Origin: JAJYVT01 sp027339205 | GTDB taxonomy: Bacteria; Actinomycetota; Acidimicrobiia; Acidimicrobiales; RAAP-2 | DNA length: 64,000 nt | NCBI GenBank assembly: GCA_027339205.1 | Contig: DAHWOV010000041.1 | Span: 28,919 to 92,918, forward strand | Reading direction: 5' to 3' | In this document: positions 48,016-56,168 of the stretch, piece by piece | Numbering within the stretch: position 1 is the first letter of the stretch | Layout of the letters: every line of letters begins with the position of its first letter | Position numbers and translations under genes: made by a program | Notes under the pieces: model-generated | Databases searched by the model: none | The model's input: the letters and a program-made list of their open reading frames with translations, nothing else | What the model was told of the DNA's origin: nothing

Positions 48016-49835
48016 CCGCTCACGCTCCTCGCCATCACGTCCGGCTGCTCCAGGGCGCTTGCGAGCACGGGTCCCGGCTCGTCGAGCGCGGCTGAGAAGT
48101 CTAGGTGCGAGAGCTTCGGGTTGTAGAAGGGGTCGCCCTGTGCGACCTCTGCGCCCCAGCGCGCCATGAACGCTGCCGCGGTCTCGTCGCTGCCCGACGT
48201 GCCGCGGCTCGGCGACTCGTGGTGGACGAGCTGCGCGCCCGCTTCGAAGACCACGCGCAGTCCGCGTCGCCGGGCGCGCAGGCAGTAGTCGACGTCGTTG
48301 AAGTCGAGCCCGAGCGCTTCGTCGAACCCGCCGAGCTGCTCGAAGACGTCCCGGCGCGTCGCCATGCACGCCCCGGTGACCGCCGAGACGTCGCGGGTCA
48401 GCACCGCCATGCCCAAGTAGCCCGGACGTCCAGGCTCGAGCCCTGAGAGCACGTGCCCGGTCGCCCCGGCGAGACCGAGCACGACGCCTGCATGCTGGAG
48501 CTGCCCGTTGGGGTACACGAGGCGCGGCCCGACCGCGCCGACCTCGTGCCGCACGGCCTGAGCGACGAGGAGCTCCATCCACCCGGGGGTGCCCCCTTCG
48601 ACGTCGTCGTTCACGAAGAGGAGCACCTCGCCGTGCGACTCGGCGGCAGCCGCGTTGTTGAGCGCGGCCCAGTTGAAGGGACGGTCGTCGCGCCGGACGA
48701 CGACACTCACATCCCGGTCGAGCCTGCAGGCGAGCAAGTCGAGAAGCGTGGCGGTCTCCGGCTCGGTCGAGCCGTTGTCGACGAGCACCATCTCGAGACG
48801 GAGCCGCGGTCGCTGCGGTGCTCTCTGCGTCGTCGAGGGCTTCGCTGCGGCCGTGCGCAGCGATGTCGCGCAGGCGCGTAGCAGCGTCGTGCTGTCCTTG
48901 AACGGAACGATGGCGCTCACGGTCACGGGCGGTGTCTCCGGGGGGCGGCGCCGCACGCTCCAGGTGCAACGGAGCGGGCCGGGGGCGACCGATGCAGGCT
49001 CGCCGCGCCGGGCCAGTGCGTCGACGACCGCGGCCGGTCCGGCTGATCGCGCCGCTGCGGCCCGGTGACAGAGCACCTCCGCGACGTGCGCGACGCGCTG
49101 GGTCCGCTCGGTCACCCGGAGGAGCAGGTCGTGCTCCCAATCACCCTGGGGCAGCGGGCGGATCCCTCCTGCGGCGATCACCGGCGCCACGCGCAGCGCC
49201 GTCGGCCGTCCGAGGTAGCACCAGGAGATCAGGAGCTCTGGCGACCAGTCCGGCTTGAGGATCGGCGAGGACAAGAGGCCGTGCGGCGAGATCCGGTCCT
49301 CGTCGGCGTACGCGACGTCGGCGTCGATGAGCGCGGCGCTGAGTTGCGCGACGGCATCCGGCGCGAGCACGTCGCCGGGCTCGAGGAAGCAGACGGTGGG
49401 GGAGCCGCTCTCCTCGAGCGCCGCCGCGTAGGCGCTGGAGCGGTCCGTGCCCTCCGGTTGGGTGTGCACGCTCACCCGCCCAGGAGGTGCAGCCCTGAGC
49501 GCGGCGGTGACGGCCTGTTCGGTGACGGCGTCGGAGGCACCGACGAGGGTGACCGAGAGCGACCAGGCCGCCTCCGTCTGCGAGCACACGGAGCTGAGCG
49601 TCCGCTGAAGGTCCGCGGGCTGGGCGCCGACCGCTCGGCGGGCGTCGTCAGCGCCGTCGACCACGACGAGCAGCGCCATCTCCGGGCCTGGCCTTTGGGG
49701 TGCTTCCGCCGTCAGCCGCCACGCCTCTCGCGCCGCCGCCCACCGGCGGTATCGCGCGAGATCGCCGGACGCGTCGGGCCGAAGCGGTCGGGGCGCCTGC
49801 GGGACGAACAGGACCCTCGCCTCCTCGGCTCGCAC
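48000..49835 (-). CDS. Two-domain GT2 glycosyltransferase
   Basis: 611 aa from GTG 49835. The first GT-A half is reduced (LLVVVDGADDAR, VCFLEPGDVLAPDAVAQL, ADVAYADEDRISPHG, LKPDWSPELLISWCYLG). The second is a full GT2 domain: VSAIVPFKDSTTLLRACA, LVDNGSTEPET, RRDDRPFNWAALNNAAAAESHGEVLLFVNDDVE, GPRLVYPNGQLQHAGVVLG and GFDEALGLDFNDVDYCLRARRRGLR. The pattern is common in O-antigen and rhamnan polymerising enzymes. The frame is open further upstream, but those codons show no family features. First gene of the reverse-strand run down to ppx. Confidence 0.83.
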   Translation of the reverse strand: MRAEEARVLFVPQAPRPLRPDASGDLARYRRWAAAREAWRLTAEAPQRPGPEMALLVVVDGADDARRAVGAQPADLQRTLSSVCSQTEAAWSLSVTLVGASDAVTEQAVTAALRAAPPGRVSVHTQPEGTDRSSAYAAALEESGSPTVCFLEPGDVLAPDAVAQLSAALIDADVAYADEDRISPHGLLSSPILKPDWSPELLISWCYLGRPTALRVAPVIAAGGIRPLPQGDWEHDLLLRVTERTQRVAHVAEVLCHRAAAARSAGPAAVVDALARRGEPASVAPGPLRCTWSVRRRPPETPPVTVSAIVPFKDSTTLLRACATSLRTAAAKPSTTQRAPQRPRLRLEMVLVDNGSTEPETATLLDLLACRLDRDVSVVVRRDDRPFNWAALNNAAAAESHGEVLLFVNDDVEGGTPGWMELLVAQAVRHEVGAVGPRLVYPNGQLQHAGVVLGLAGATGHVLSGLEPGRPGYLGMAVLTRDVSAVTGACMATRRDVFEQLGGFDEALGLDFNDVDYCLRARRRGLRVVFEAGAQLVHHESPSRGTSGSDETAAAFMARWGAEVAQGDPFYNPKLSHLDFSAALDEPGPVLASALEQPDVMARSVSGWPEG

Positions 49836-49999
49836 GCGCCAACAATTGCACGTCCCTTGCGCTGGCGCCCGTGCGTGCGGACCTGCCACGATGCATCGAT
49901 GCCCATGGCCAGGCATGCGGGCCCCACCAGCTTCCCATCGTGCGCCTTGCGATCGGTCCCGGACGGCACGGCGCACGATCGAAAGACGCCCGTCCGGTC

Positions 50000-50611
50000 A
50001 TGACGGCGCGCCCCGCAGCCGCTCCGCTCGAGCTCGCCGGACGCCGTGTCCTGCTGCGCACGCTCACCGAAGCGGACTACGAGGCGTGGCGGGAGGTGCG
50101 GAGCCGATGCCGCGACTGGCTCCTGCCCTGGGAGCCGCGCCCCAAGGGTGCCCCCCCTCCAGCAGAGGACCGCCAAAGCTTCGCGGCGCGATGCGCGCTG
50201 CGCGAGCGTGAGCGCCAGCTCGGGACCGGTTACGGCTTCGGCATCTTCGTCGGTCGACGTTTTGCGGGGGAGATCACCTTGTCGTCGATCCAGCGCGGCC
50301 CGTTCCAGACCGGCCACGTCGGGTACTGGATCGATCGCGACCTCGCCGGACGAGGCTACGTGCCCGAGGCGGTCGTGGTCGTCCTATCCTTCGCGTTCGA
50401 CGCGATCGCGCTGCACCGTGTCGAGATCTCCATCATCCCGCGGAACTACGCGAGCCTGCGCGTGGTGGAGAAGCTCGGGCTGCGGTCCGAGGGCATCGCG
50501 CAGAAGTACCTGGAGATCGACGGGAACTGGGAGGACCACGCGAAATTCGCGATGACCTCGGAGGAGTGGAGCCAACGCCGAGACGAGCTGCTCGAGAGGT
50601 GGATCGACTGA
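50000..50611 (+). CDS. GNAT acetyltransferase, RimJ/RimL-like
   Basis: 203 aa. VLLRTLTEADYEAWREVRSRCRDWLLPWEP at the start, GYGFGIFVGRRFAGEITLSSI, GHVGYWIDRDLAGRGYVPEAVVVVLSFAFDAIALHRVEISIIPRNYASLRVVEKLGLRSEG: the acetyl-CoA pyrophosphate loop (DRDLAGRGY) and the RNYASLRV segment are those of ribosomal-protein or aminoacyl N-acetyltransferases. ATG 50000 chosen; the frame extends upstream without family features. 164 bases separate it from the divergent GT2 start, with no clear promoter. Confidence 0.9.
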   Translation: MTARPAAAPLELAGRRVLLRTLTEADYEAWREVRSRCRDWLLPWEPRPKGAPPPAEDRQSFAARCALRERERQLGTGYGFGIFVGRRFAGEITLSSIQRGPFQTGHVGYWIDRDLAGRGYVPEAVVVVLSFAFDAIALHRVEISIIPRNYASLRVVEKLGLRSEGIAQKYLEIDGNWEDHAKFAMTSEEWSQRRDELLERWID

Positions 50612-50652
50612 CCGCACAGGGCTCGCGCTGACGTGCGTGTGCGGGACCTCGC

Positions 50653-50716
50653 CGCTCGCCCGTACTCCCGCTCGCCCGTACCCCCGCTCGCTCGTGCCCC
50701 CGCTCGCTCGTGTGTC
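50653..50716. repeat. Four 16-bp tandem repeats upstream of the SNF2 gene
   Basis: Units CGCTCGCCCGTACTCC (50653), CGCTCGCCCGTACCCC (50669), CGCTCGCTCGTGCCCC (50685) and CGCTCGCTCGTGTGTC (50701). They lie in the 177-base gap between the GNAT gene and the helicase. The unit length equals that of the repeats at 42097-42176, though the sequences share only a GTACCC core. Rest of the gap: the -10 at 50777. Confidence 0.85.
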
Positions 50717-50776
50717 GCAATCTTCAGGTCAGTGCACCGCGCCGCCCGAGGGCACCCTGCAGGCACAGCCCCTCGG

Positions 50777-50782
50777 TAACCT
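50777..50782 (+). promoter_or_regulatory. Candidate -10 hexamer (TAACCT) for the SNF2 helicase
   Basis: TAACCT ends six bases before GTG 50789, no ribosome site between. Confidence 0.45.
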
Positions 50783-50788
50783 CGGTCT

Positions 50789-53700
50789 GTGCTCGTCCTC
50801 CACGCAGCCTGGGACGACAGGGGAGCCGGTGCGCTCGTGCTGTGGGGGGAGCCGCTGCCGGCCTCCGCCGATGCCGTCGCCGGGGCGCTCGCGTCCCTTG
50901 TCGACGGGACCGCCGGGATGGCTGCGCAGAGCGCCGTGGTGGGCTCGGCGACGCTCCGGCTCCCCGCGTGGCGCGGCGTCCCGGTTCCTTCCCCCGAGCT
51001 CGTTGGCCTCGGCGGCGAGGAGGGGACACGGTCAGGGTGGAGCCGTGTCGTGCTCCGGCCCTTCGTGGTGCCGGTCCTCCGGCTGTCGGGGACCGATGCG
51101 GTGGACACCCTGGTGGCGCTGGGCGACGACGCAACCGGCCGCGTGGGCGTGTCCGCGAAGGTGCTGGCAAGAGTCGCCGAGCTTGCGCTCGAGGTTGTCG
51201 CCGGCGGGCGTTTCGCGCCAACTCTCGAGCGCTCGAGGGGCCATTTGGTCGCGCGCTGGGCTCCGCTGCGGACCGGAAGGGACATCGAGCGACTCGCGCT
51301 CCTGGCGGCCGCGCTGCCCGAGGCGGCACGCGCCCTCGAAGGCGTCGGCGACGCCCAGGTGGTGGTGGGACACGCGTTCGACGCGCTGGTCGACGCGCTC
51401 TGTCGGGATGGAACGGGGGGTGTGCAGCCGGTCGCCGGACGACGGGGTAAGGCGAGGGTCACCACCTCCGCTCCGAGCACCCTGATCGCTGCGGCCGAGG
51501 CGTGGCTCTCCGGCCTGAGGAGCCCCGACGGCCGTATCGACGCGGATCCGGCGATGCTCGGGGCCCTCGAGCGCATGGTCGAGCAGTGGCGTGCGCCGCT
51601 GCTCGCGCCCGCAGCCTCCTGGCGCTTGTGCTTCCGACTCCACGAGCCTGCACAGGGGGGCGAGAGGACCGGGAGGACGAACGGCTCGTGGTCCGGTAGC
51701 GGTGGCGCAGTTCGCGACGGCGACGGCGCAGGTCGCGACGGCGATGGCGCAGTTCGCGACGGCCACGCCCCCGAGGACCCGGCGGCCCCCGAGGACCCGG
51801 CGGCCCCCGGGACCCCGGCGGCTCTCGAGGACCCGGCGGCTCCCTGGCAGGTGGAGCTCCTCCTCCAAGCCGTGGACGAGCCGACGCTCCTTGTCGAGGC
51901 GGCCGACGTCTGGCGTGCCGGGGACTCGCTGGCGCGAGCGGCACGGACCGTGGAACGGCCCCAGGACGTGCTCCTGGCCGAGCTAGGACGTGCGGTGCAC
52001 GCCTTTGGGGAGCTCCGCGCGGCGCTCGCCGAGCCGGCACCGACGCATCTCGGGCTCGACCTCGTCACGGCCTACCGGTTCCTCGTCGAGGTGGCGCCGT
52101 CGCTCGAGCTCGCCGGCTTCGGTGTGCTCCTTCCCTCCTGGTGGCGCCAGCGCACCCAGCGCCTCGGCCTTCGGGCCCGCGCCGCCGCGCCGGCGCGCGC
52201 GGGGGCCGCCGGCCTGAGCGCGCAGGGGCTCGCCGACTTCGACTGGGAGGCCGCGCTCGGCGACACGCCGCTGGAGCTCGCGGAGCTGCGCAGCCTCGCC
52301 GAGCTGAAGACGCCGCTCGTGCGCGTGCGCGGGCAGTGGACCGAGTTCCACCCCGGCGAGGCACGTCAGCTCGCAGAGTTCCTCTCGACAGGAGGTGGCC
52401 ACAGGTCCGTCGGCCTCGCAGCCGTCCTCCGGGCCGCGGCCGGAGCACCCCTGCCCGGCGCAGGAGTGCCCGTCGTCGCCGTCGACGCTGAGGGTCCGGT
52501 CGGGGCCCTGCTGCGAGGCGAGCTCGCCGAGAGCCTCGAGATCATGTCGACGCCGGAGGGGTTCTGCGGCGAGCTTCGCCCGTACCAGCGGCGCGCCATC
52601 GCGTGGATCCGCCTGCTCGAACGCTCGGGGCTCGGGGCGTGCCTCGCGGACGACATGGGTCTCGGCAAGACCGCGACGGTGCTCGGCGTGCTGCAGTCGG
52701 AGCGGGCGGACGGTGTCGCTCGCGGCCCGACGCTCGTGGTCTGTCCGACGTCGGTGGTCGGCAACTGGTGCCGAGAGGTCGAGCGGTTCACGCCCGACCT
52801 GCGCGTCGTCGTCCACCATGGCGCACGTCGCTTTAGGGGGGAGGAAGTGCGGCGAGCGGCAGTGGACGCGGACGTGGTCGTGACCAGCTATCCGCTCTTA
52901 GAGCGCGACCACGCCGCGCTCGCGTCGGTCGCCTGGGGGCGCATCGTGCTCGACGAGGCTCAGCAGGTGAAGAACCCTGCCGCCAAGCAAACCCGGGCGG
53001 TGCGTGCGATCTCGGCGCCGAGGCGCCTCGCGCTCACGGGCACTCCCGTCGAGAACCATCTCGGGGAGCTCTGGTCGATCATGGAGGTGCTCAACCCCGG
53101 TCTTCTCGGTTCGGAGCGCTCCTTCAGGGAGCAATTCGCCGTCCCGATCGAGCGCTACGGCGAGAAGGAGGCGCTCGAGCGCCTCCGCACGATCACCCGC
53201 CCAGTGGTGCTGCGGCGCCTCAAGTCCGACCGCTCGATCGTCGGAGACCTTCCCGGCAAGATCGAGACGAAGGAGCGCTGCCCCCTCACCCGCGAGCAGG
53301 CGACGCTCTACCAGGCGGTCGTGGACGAGATGCTCGAGAAGATCGCCGGCTCGCAAGGCATCGAGCGCAAGGGCGTCGTCCTGGCCACCCTGCTCCGCTT
53401 GAAGCAGGTGTGCAACCACCCGGCGCAGTACGCGGCCGACGACTCCCCGCTCGCCGGGCGTTCCGGCAAGTTGGAGCGGACCGTGGAGGTGCTCGAGCAG
53501 GTGCTCGAGGCGGAGGAGCGAGCGCTCGTCTTCACGCAGTTCGCGCAGATGGGGGCGCTGCTCCAGCGCCACCTGATCCAGCGGCTCGGCCGCCGGGTGG
53601 GCTTCCTCCACGGCGGGGTGCCGCGCGAGCGCCGCGACGAGCTGGTCGCGGCGTTCCAGTCTCCCGACCGCGCGATGCCGGTGCTCGTCCTCTCGCTCAA

Positions 53701-54001
53701 GGCGGGGGGGACCGGGCTGAACCTCACCGCGGCGAGCCACGTCCTCCACTACGACCGCTGGTGGAACCCTGCGGTGGAAGACCAGGCGACCGACCGTGCC
53801 TATCGGATCGGCCAGCGCCGCGACGTCCGGGTCCGAAAGCTCGTCTGCGCGGGGACTGTCGAGGACCGGATCGATGAGGTGGTGGAGTCCAAACGTGCTC
53901 TTGGCGAGCAGGTGGTCGGCACCGGCGAAGGGTGGCTCACCGAGCTTGCGACCGACGAGCTCGTAGGCGTGCTGGCACTGTCCGCGCGAGACGTGCCATG
54001 A
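50789..54001 (+). CDS. SNF2-family DEAD/DEAH helicase (HepA-like)
   Basis: 1070 aa. Residues 1 to about 590 form the bacterial SNF2-associated N-terminal region (LDLVTAYRFLVEVAPSLELAGFGVLLP, LRSLAELKTPLVRVRGQW). The motor follows: ADDMGLGKT (Walker A), VVCPTSVVGNW, LDEAQQVKN (DEAQ box II), LTGTPVENHLGELWSIMEVLNPGLLG, ETKERCPLTREQATLYQAVV, VFTQFAQMG, LSLKAGGTGLNLTAASHVLHYDRWWNPAVEDQATDRAYRIGQ. It should be an active dsDNA translocase. Between about residues 300 and 355 are two in-frame tandem-repeat tracts. It overlaps a SWIM-domain gene by four bases, a partnership frequent in actinobacteria. Confidence 0.94.
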   Translation: MLVLHAAWDDRGAGALVLWGEPLPASADAVAGALASLVDGTAGMAAQSAVVGSATLRLPAWRGVPVPSPELVGLGGEEGTRSGWSRVVLRPFVVPVLRLSGTDAVDTLVALGDDATGRVGVSAKVLARVAELALEVVAGGRFAPTLERSRGHLVARWAPLRTGRDIERLALLAAALPEAARALEGVGDAQVVVGHAFDALVDALCRDGTGGVQPVAGRRGKARVTTSAPSTLIAAAEAWLSGLRSPDGRIDADPAMLGALERMVEQWRAPLLAPAASWRLCFRLHEPAQGGERTGRTNGSWSGSGGAVRDGDGAGRDGDGAVRDGHAPEDPAAPEDPAAPGTPAALEDPAAPWQVELLLQAVDEPTLLVEAADVWRAGDSLARAARTVERPQDVLLAELGRAVHAFGELRAALAEPAPTHLGLDLVTAYRFLVEVAPSLELAGFGVLLPSWWRQRTQRLGLRARAAAPARAGAAGLSAQGLADFDWEAALGDTPLELAELRSLAELKTPLVRVRGQWTEFHPGEARQLAEFLSTGGGHRSVGLAAVLRAAAGAPLPGAGVPVVAVDAEGPVGALLRGELAESLEIMSTPEGFCGELRPYQRRAIAWIRLLERSGLGACLADDMGLGKTATVLGVLQSERADGVARGPTLVVCPTSVVGNWCREVERFTPDLRVVVHHGARRFRGEEVRRAAVDADVVVTSYPLLERDHAALASVAWGRIVLDEAQQVKNPAAKQTRAVRAISAPRRLALTGTPVENHLGELWSIMEVLNPGLLGSERSFREQFAVPIERYGEKEALERLRTITRPVVLRRLKSDRSIVGDLPGKIETKERCPLTREQATLYQAVVDEMLEKIAGSQGIERKGVVLATLLRLKQVCNHPAQYAADDSPLAGRSGKLERTVEVLEQVLEAEERALVFTQFAQMGALLQRHLIQRLGRRVGFLHGGVPRERRDELVAAFQSPDRAMPVLVLSLKAGGTGLNLTAASHVLHYDRWWNPAVEDQATDRAYRIGQRRDVRVRKLVCAGTVEDRIDEVVESKRALGEQVVGTGEGWLTELATDELVGVLALSARDVP
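51704..51766. repeat. In-frame 21-bp tandem repeat in the SNF2 gene (3 units)
   Basis: Units near GGCGCAGTTCGCGACGGCGA start at 51704, 51725 and 51746; each encodes a GAVRDGD-type heptad. Located in the N-terminal region before the motor. Confidence 0.85.
51773..51844. repeat. In-frame 18-bp tandem repeat in the SNF2 gene (4 units)
   Basis: Units of GAGGACCCGGCGGCCCCC at 51773 and 51791 are identical; those at 51809 and 51827 differ at several bases. They encode a Pro/Ala-rich EDPAAP hexad linker directly after the 21-bp repeats. Confidence 0.85.
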
Positions 54002-55077
54002 GCCGCAAGGCGCAGGCCCCGCACCCCCCGCGCTCTTCGGACGGCGCGCGAGACCGTGGCGACCTCGACGCGCTGCGGGCACAGCTCGTCGCCGCTGAGC
54101 GCGCGGCGAGAGGGCGCAAGGAGCGGCGGAAGACGAGGAACGGCGAGCGCGATCCCGAGAAGCGCGGTCTGGAGGAGGGCGATCCCGAGGAGGGCACCGC
54201 GCCGCTGCGGCGGGAAGAGCGAGAAGCCGTGCATGCGCCGCGCCCGGTGGTCGGGGGCCTGCCGGCAAGGACGCGGAAGGGTCCGATCGGCGCGACCTGG
54301 TGGTCCCGAAGGTTCCTCGGCTCGCTCGAGTCCGCGATGGCCCGGGACCGGATGGCGCGTGGGCGCGCCTACGCGCGGCGGGGGCAGGTCGTCGACCTCC
54401 GCGTCGCCCCCGGCCGCGTCGAGGCCACTGTGCAGGGCAGCCGCGAGGAGCCCTACGCCGTGCGGCTGCGGTTGCCGGTCGTCCCCGACGAGGACTGGGC
54501 CCGGATCCTCGCAGCGTTGTCTACCCGCGCCGGGTATGCCGCGCGGATGCTCGCCGGCGAGCTGCCCGACGAGGTGGAGCAGGTCTTCGAGTCCGAGGGT
54601 GCGTCGCTCTTGCCCGCGCCCCATGCGCGGCTCGTCGCCGAGTGCACCTGCCCGGACTGGGAGAACCCGTGCGCGCACGCTGCCGCGGTGTGCTACCTCC
54701 TCGCCGAGGAGCTCGACCGCGAGCCGTTCTCGCTCCTCGAGTGGCGCGGAAGGGGACGCGAGGAGGTGCTCGCCGAGTTGCGGGGGCTCCGGCACGAGGC
54801 CGCCGGCGCGCGGAGCGATCCGGACGAGAGCGCGCGGAGCGATCCGGACGAGGGCGCTCGGGCTCTCGACGGGCGCGAGTTGCTCGCGCGCTTTTGGACC
54901 GCGGGGCCGTCCTTCGACCACGTCCGCGTCCTGCCCGAGGTAGCGCCAGCGCCGGCGGCCGCGCTGCGGCTCACGGTCCGCGGCACCATCCGCGTCGGGG
55001 GGGGAGACCTTGCCGATGTCCTCGCGCCCGCCTACCGCCGGATCGCCGCCGCCGCGGCGGCGCGTGCCCGTCGGTGA
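53998..55077 (+). CDS. SWIM zinc-finger protein paired with the SNF2 helicase
   Basis: 359 aa. A basic, charged N-terminus of about 80 residues, then GPIGATWWSRRFLGSLES..RMARGRAYARRGQVVDLRV (typical opening of this family), a beta-rich middle, and the SWIM finger CTCPDWENPCAHAAAVCYLLAEE with the CxC..CxH ligands. After it comes SLLEWRGRGREEVLAEL and a tandem ARSDPDE duplication. The SWIM finger probably binds DNA or a partner protein. ATG 53998 overlaps the helicase stop as ATGA, so the two are made together. Confidence 0.93.
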   Translation: MSRKAQAPHPPRSSDGARDRGDLDALRAQLVAAERAARGRKERRKTRNGERDPEKRGLEEGDPEEGTAPLRREEREAVHAPRPVVGGLPARTRKGPIGATWWSRRFLGSLESAMARDRMARGRAYARRGQVVDLRVAPGRVEATVQGSREEPYAVRLRLPVVPDEDWARILAALSTRAGYAARMLAGELPDEVEQVFESEGASLLPAPHARLVAECTCPDWENPCAHAAAVCYLLAEELDREPFSLLEWRGRGREEVLAELRGLRHEAAGARSDPDESARSDPDEGARALDGRELLARFWTAGPSFDHVRVLPEVAPAPAAALRLTVRGTIRVGGGDLADVLAPAYRRIAAAAAARARR

Positions 55078-55115
55078 CTCAGGCCCGGGTGGTCAGACTC
55101 AGGCCCGGGTGGTCC
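55076..55115. repeat. 20-bp direct duplication spanning two convergent stop codons
   Basis: GACTCAGGCCCGGGTGGTCA at 55076-55095 is repeated with one change at 55096-55115. The first copy begins inside the stop of the SWIM gene, the second carries the stop of the reverse-strand SDR gene. The duplication probably arose by slippage and sets the 21-base gap between the two genes. Confidence 0.9.
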
Positions 55116-56145
55116 GCACGACCGAGGGGGAGTGGCGGAAGAACTGCTCCACGTCGTGCTCGTACACGTACGCGGCAGGTCGCCGTCCGGCGGATCTGCG
55201 CAGGCGCTGGTGGCGTGCAAACGACTCGACGGCGCCCGCGCTCGAGTAGCGGTACTCGAAGCCGGCCGCGACGAGCCGCCCGATGTCCATCCCCCGCCCA
55301 TAGCGCAGGAGCGACTCGAGCTCGGGCGGGAAGCCGAAGACGCCCAAGGCAACGAGCGGAGCGATTGCCCGTGAGGGGTGCACCGGCGGGAGCGGGAGAA
55401 GCCTGGTGCCGCAGATCGCCGCGACCTCGCTCCAGGGCAGCCGCCCGGGTCCCGCCACGTTGTAGATGCCGGCGAGGCGGCGCTGGGTGACGAGCTTGAG
55501 CGCACGCACGACGTCGTCCTCTTCGACGAACTGGACGAGGGGGTCGAACCCGAAGATGGAGGGGCACAGCGGTCGCGAGAGGTTCTTCGAGATCGCGGTG
55601 ACGATGTCGGAGCCCAGCACGTTGGCGAACCGCAGGATCGTCACGATCGCCGACGGGTCGTCCTCGGCGAAGTCGCGCACGAGCCCCTCCGCCTCGACGA
55701 GGGAGCGCTCGACGTCCGTCCGGGGCGTGCGGACGCGAGGGGTCTCCTCGGTGAAGCTCGCGGGATCTCGCTCCGTCGAGCCGTAGACGAGGCCCGACGA
55801 TTTCACCACGAGCTGGCGCACCGAGGAGTCGGGCGCGCCGACCGCGGCGAGGAGGTTCATCGTCCCGATGACGTTCACCTCGTGGATGGTCCGGGAGGAT
55901 GCCTGCGTCGAGTCGACGACCAGATAGGTGTGCACCACCGTGTCGACCTGGGTGGCACGGACGATCCGGCTCAGGATCGAGTACGCCTGATCGGTTCGGA
56001 CGAACTCCGCGCGCTCGAAGGTCACGGCCGGCGTGCGGGTCCCGAGCCCGAGGACGACGTCGACGTCGGCGTCGTTCTCGAGCGCCTGGATCACCCGTCC
56101 ACCCCAGAACGTGTCGGCTCCCGTGACGAGCACGCGGCGTCCCAT
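55099..56145 (-). CDS. NAD-dependent epimerase/dehydratase-like SDR protein
   Basis: 348 aa, extended SDR. VLVTGADTFWGGRVIQAL is the Rossmann glycine motif, VDTVVHTYLVVDSTQASSRTIHEVNVIGTMNLLAA and QLVVKSSGLVYGSTERDPASF the following blocks. The usual active-site YxxxK is not evident after VYGS, so this may be a non-catalytic or atypical member. ILRFANVLGSDIVTAISKNL and GIYNVAGPGRLPWSEVAAICG are typical substrate-side segments. ATG 56145 has GGAGG about ten bases before it. It lies 23 bases after a PlsC-like acyltransferase gene, which suggests a lipid or envelope role. Confidence 0.85.
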   Translation of the reverse strand: MGRRVLVTGADTFWGGRVIQALENDADVDVVLGLGTRTPAVTFERAEFVRTDQAYSILSRIVRATQVDTVVHTYLVVDSTQASSRTIHEVNVIGTMNLLAAVGAPDSSVRQLVVKSSGLVYGSTERDPASFTEETPRVRTPRTDVERSLVEAEGLVRDFAEDDPSAIVTILRFANVLGSDIVTAISKNLSRPLCPSIFGFDPLVQFVEEDDVVRALKLVTQRRLAGIYNVAGPGRLPWSEVAAICGTRLLPLPPVHPSRAIAPLVALGVFGFPPELESLLRYGRGMDIGRLVAAGFEYRYSSAGAVESFARHQRLRRSAGRRPAAYVYEHDVEQFFRHSPSVVRTTRA

Positions 56146-56168
56146 CGTCCATCCGCCTCCGGAGTCCG

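Noticed and set aside
36124..49835. Mobile genetic element carrying the glycosyltransferase genes
   Set aside because: No integrase, transposase, attachment repeats or nearby tRNA target could be seen; base composition looks the same as the backbone.
50789..55077. Complete phage-defence system built on the SNF2 helicase
   Set aside because: No associated nuclease, methyltransferase, phospholipase or sensor gene is adjacent; only the SWIM partner is present.
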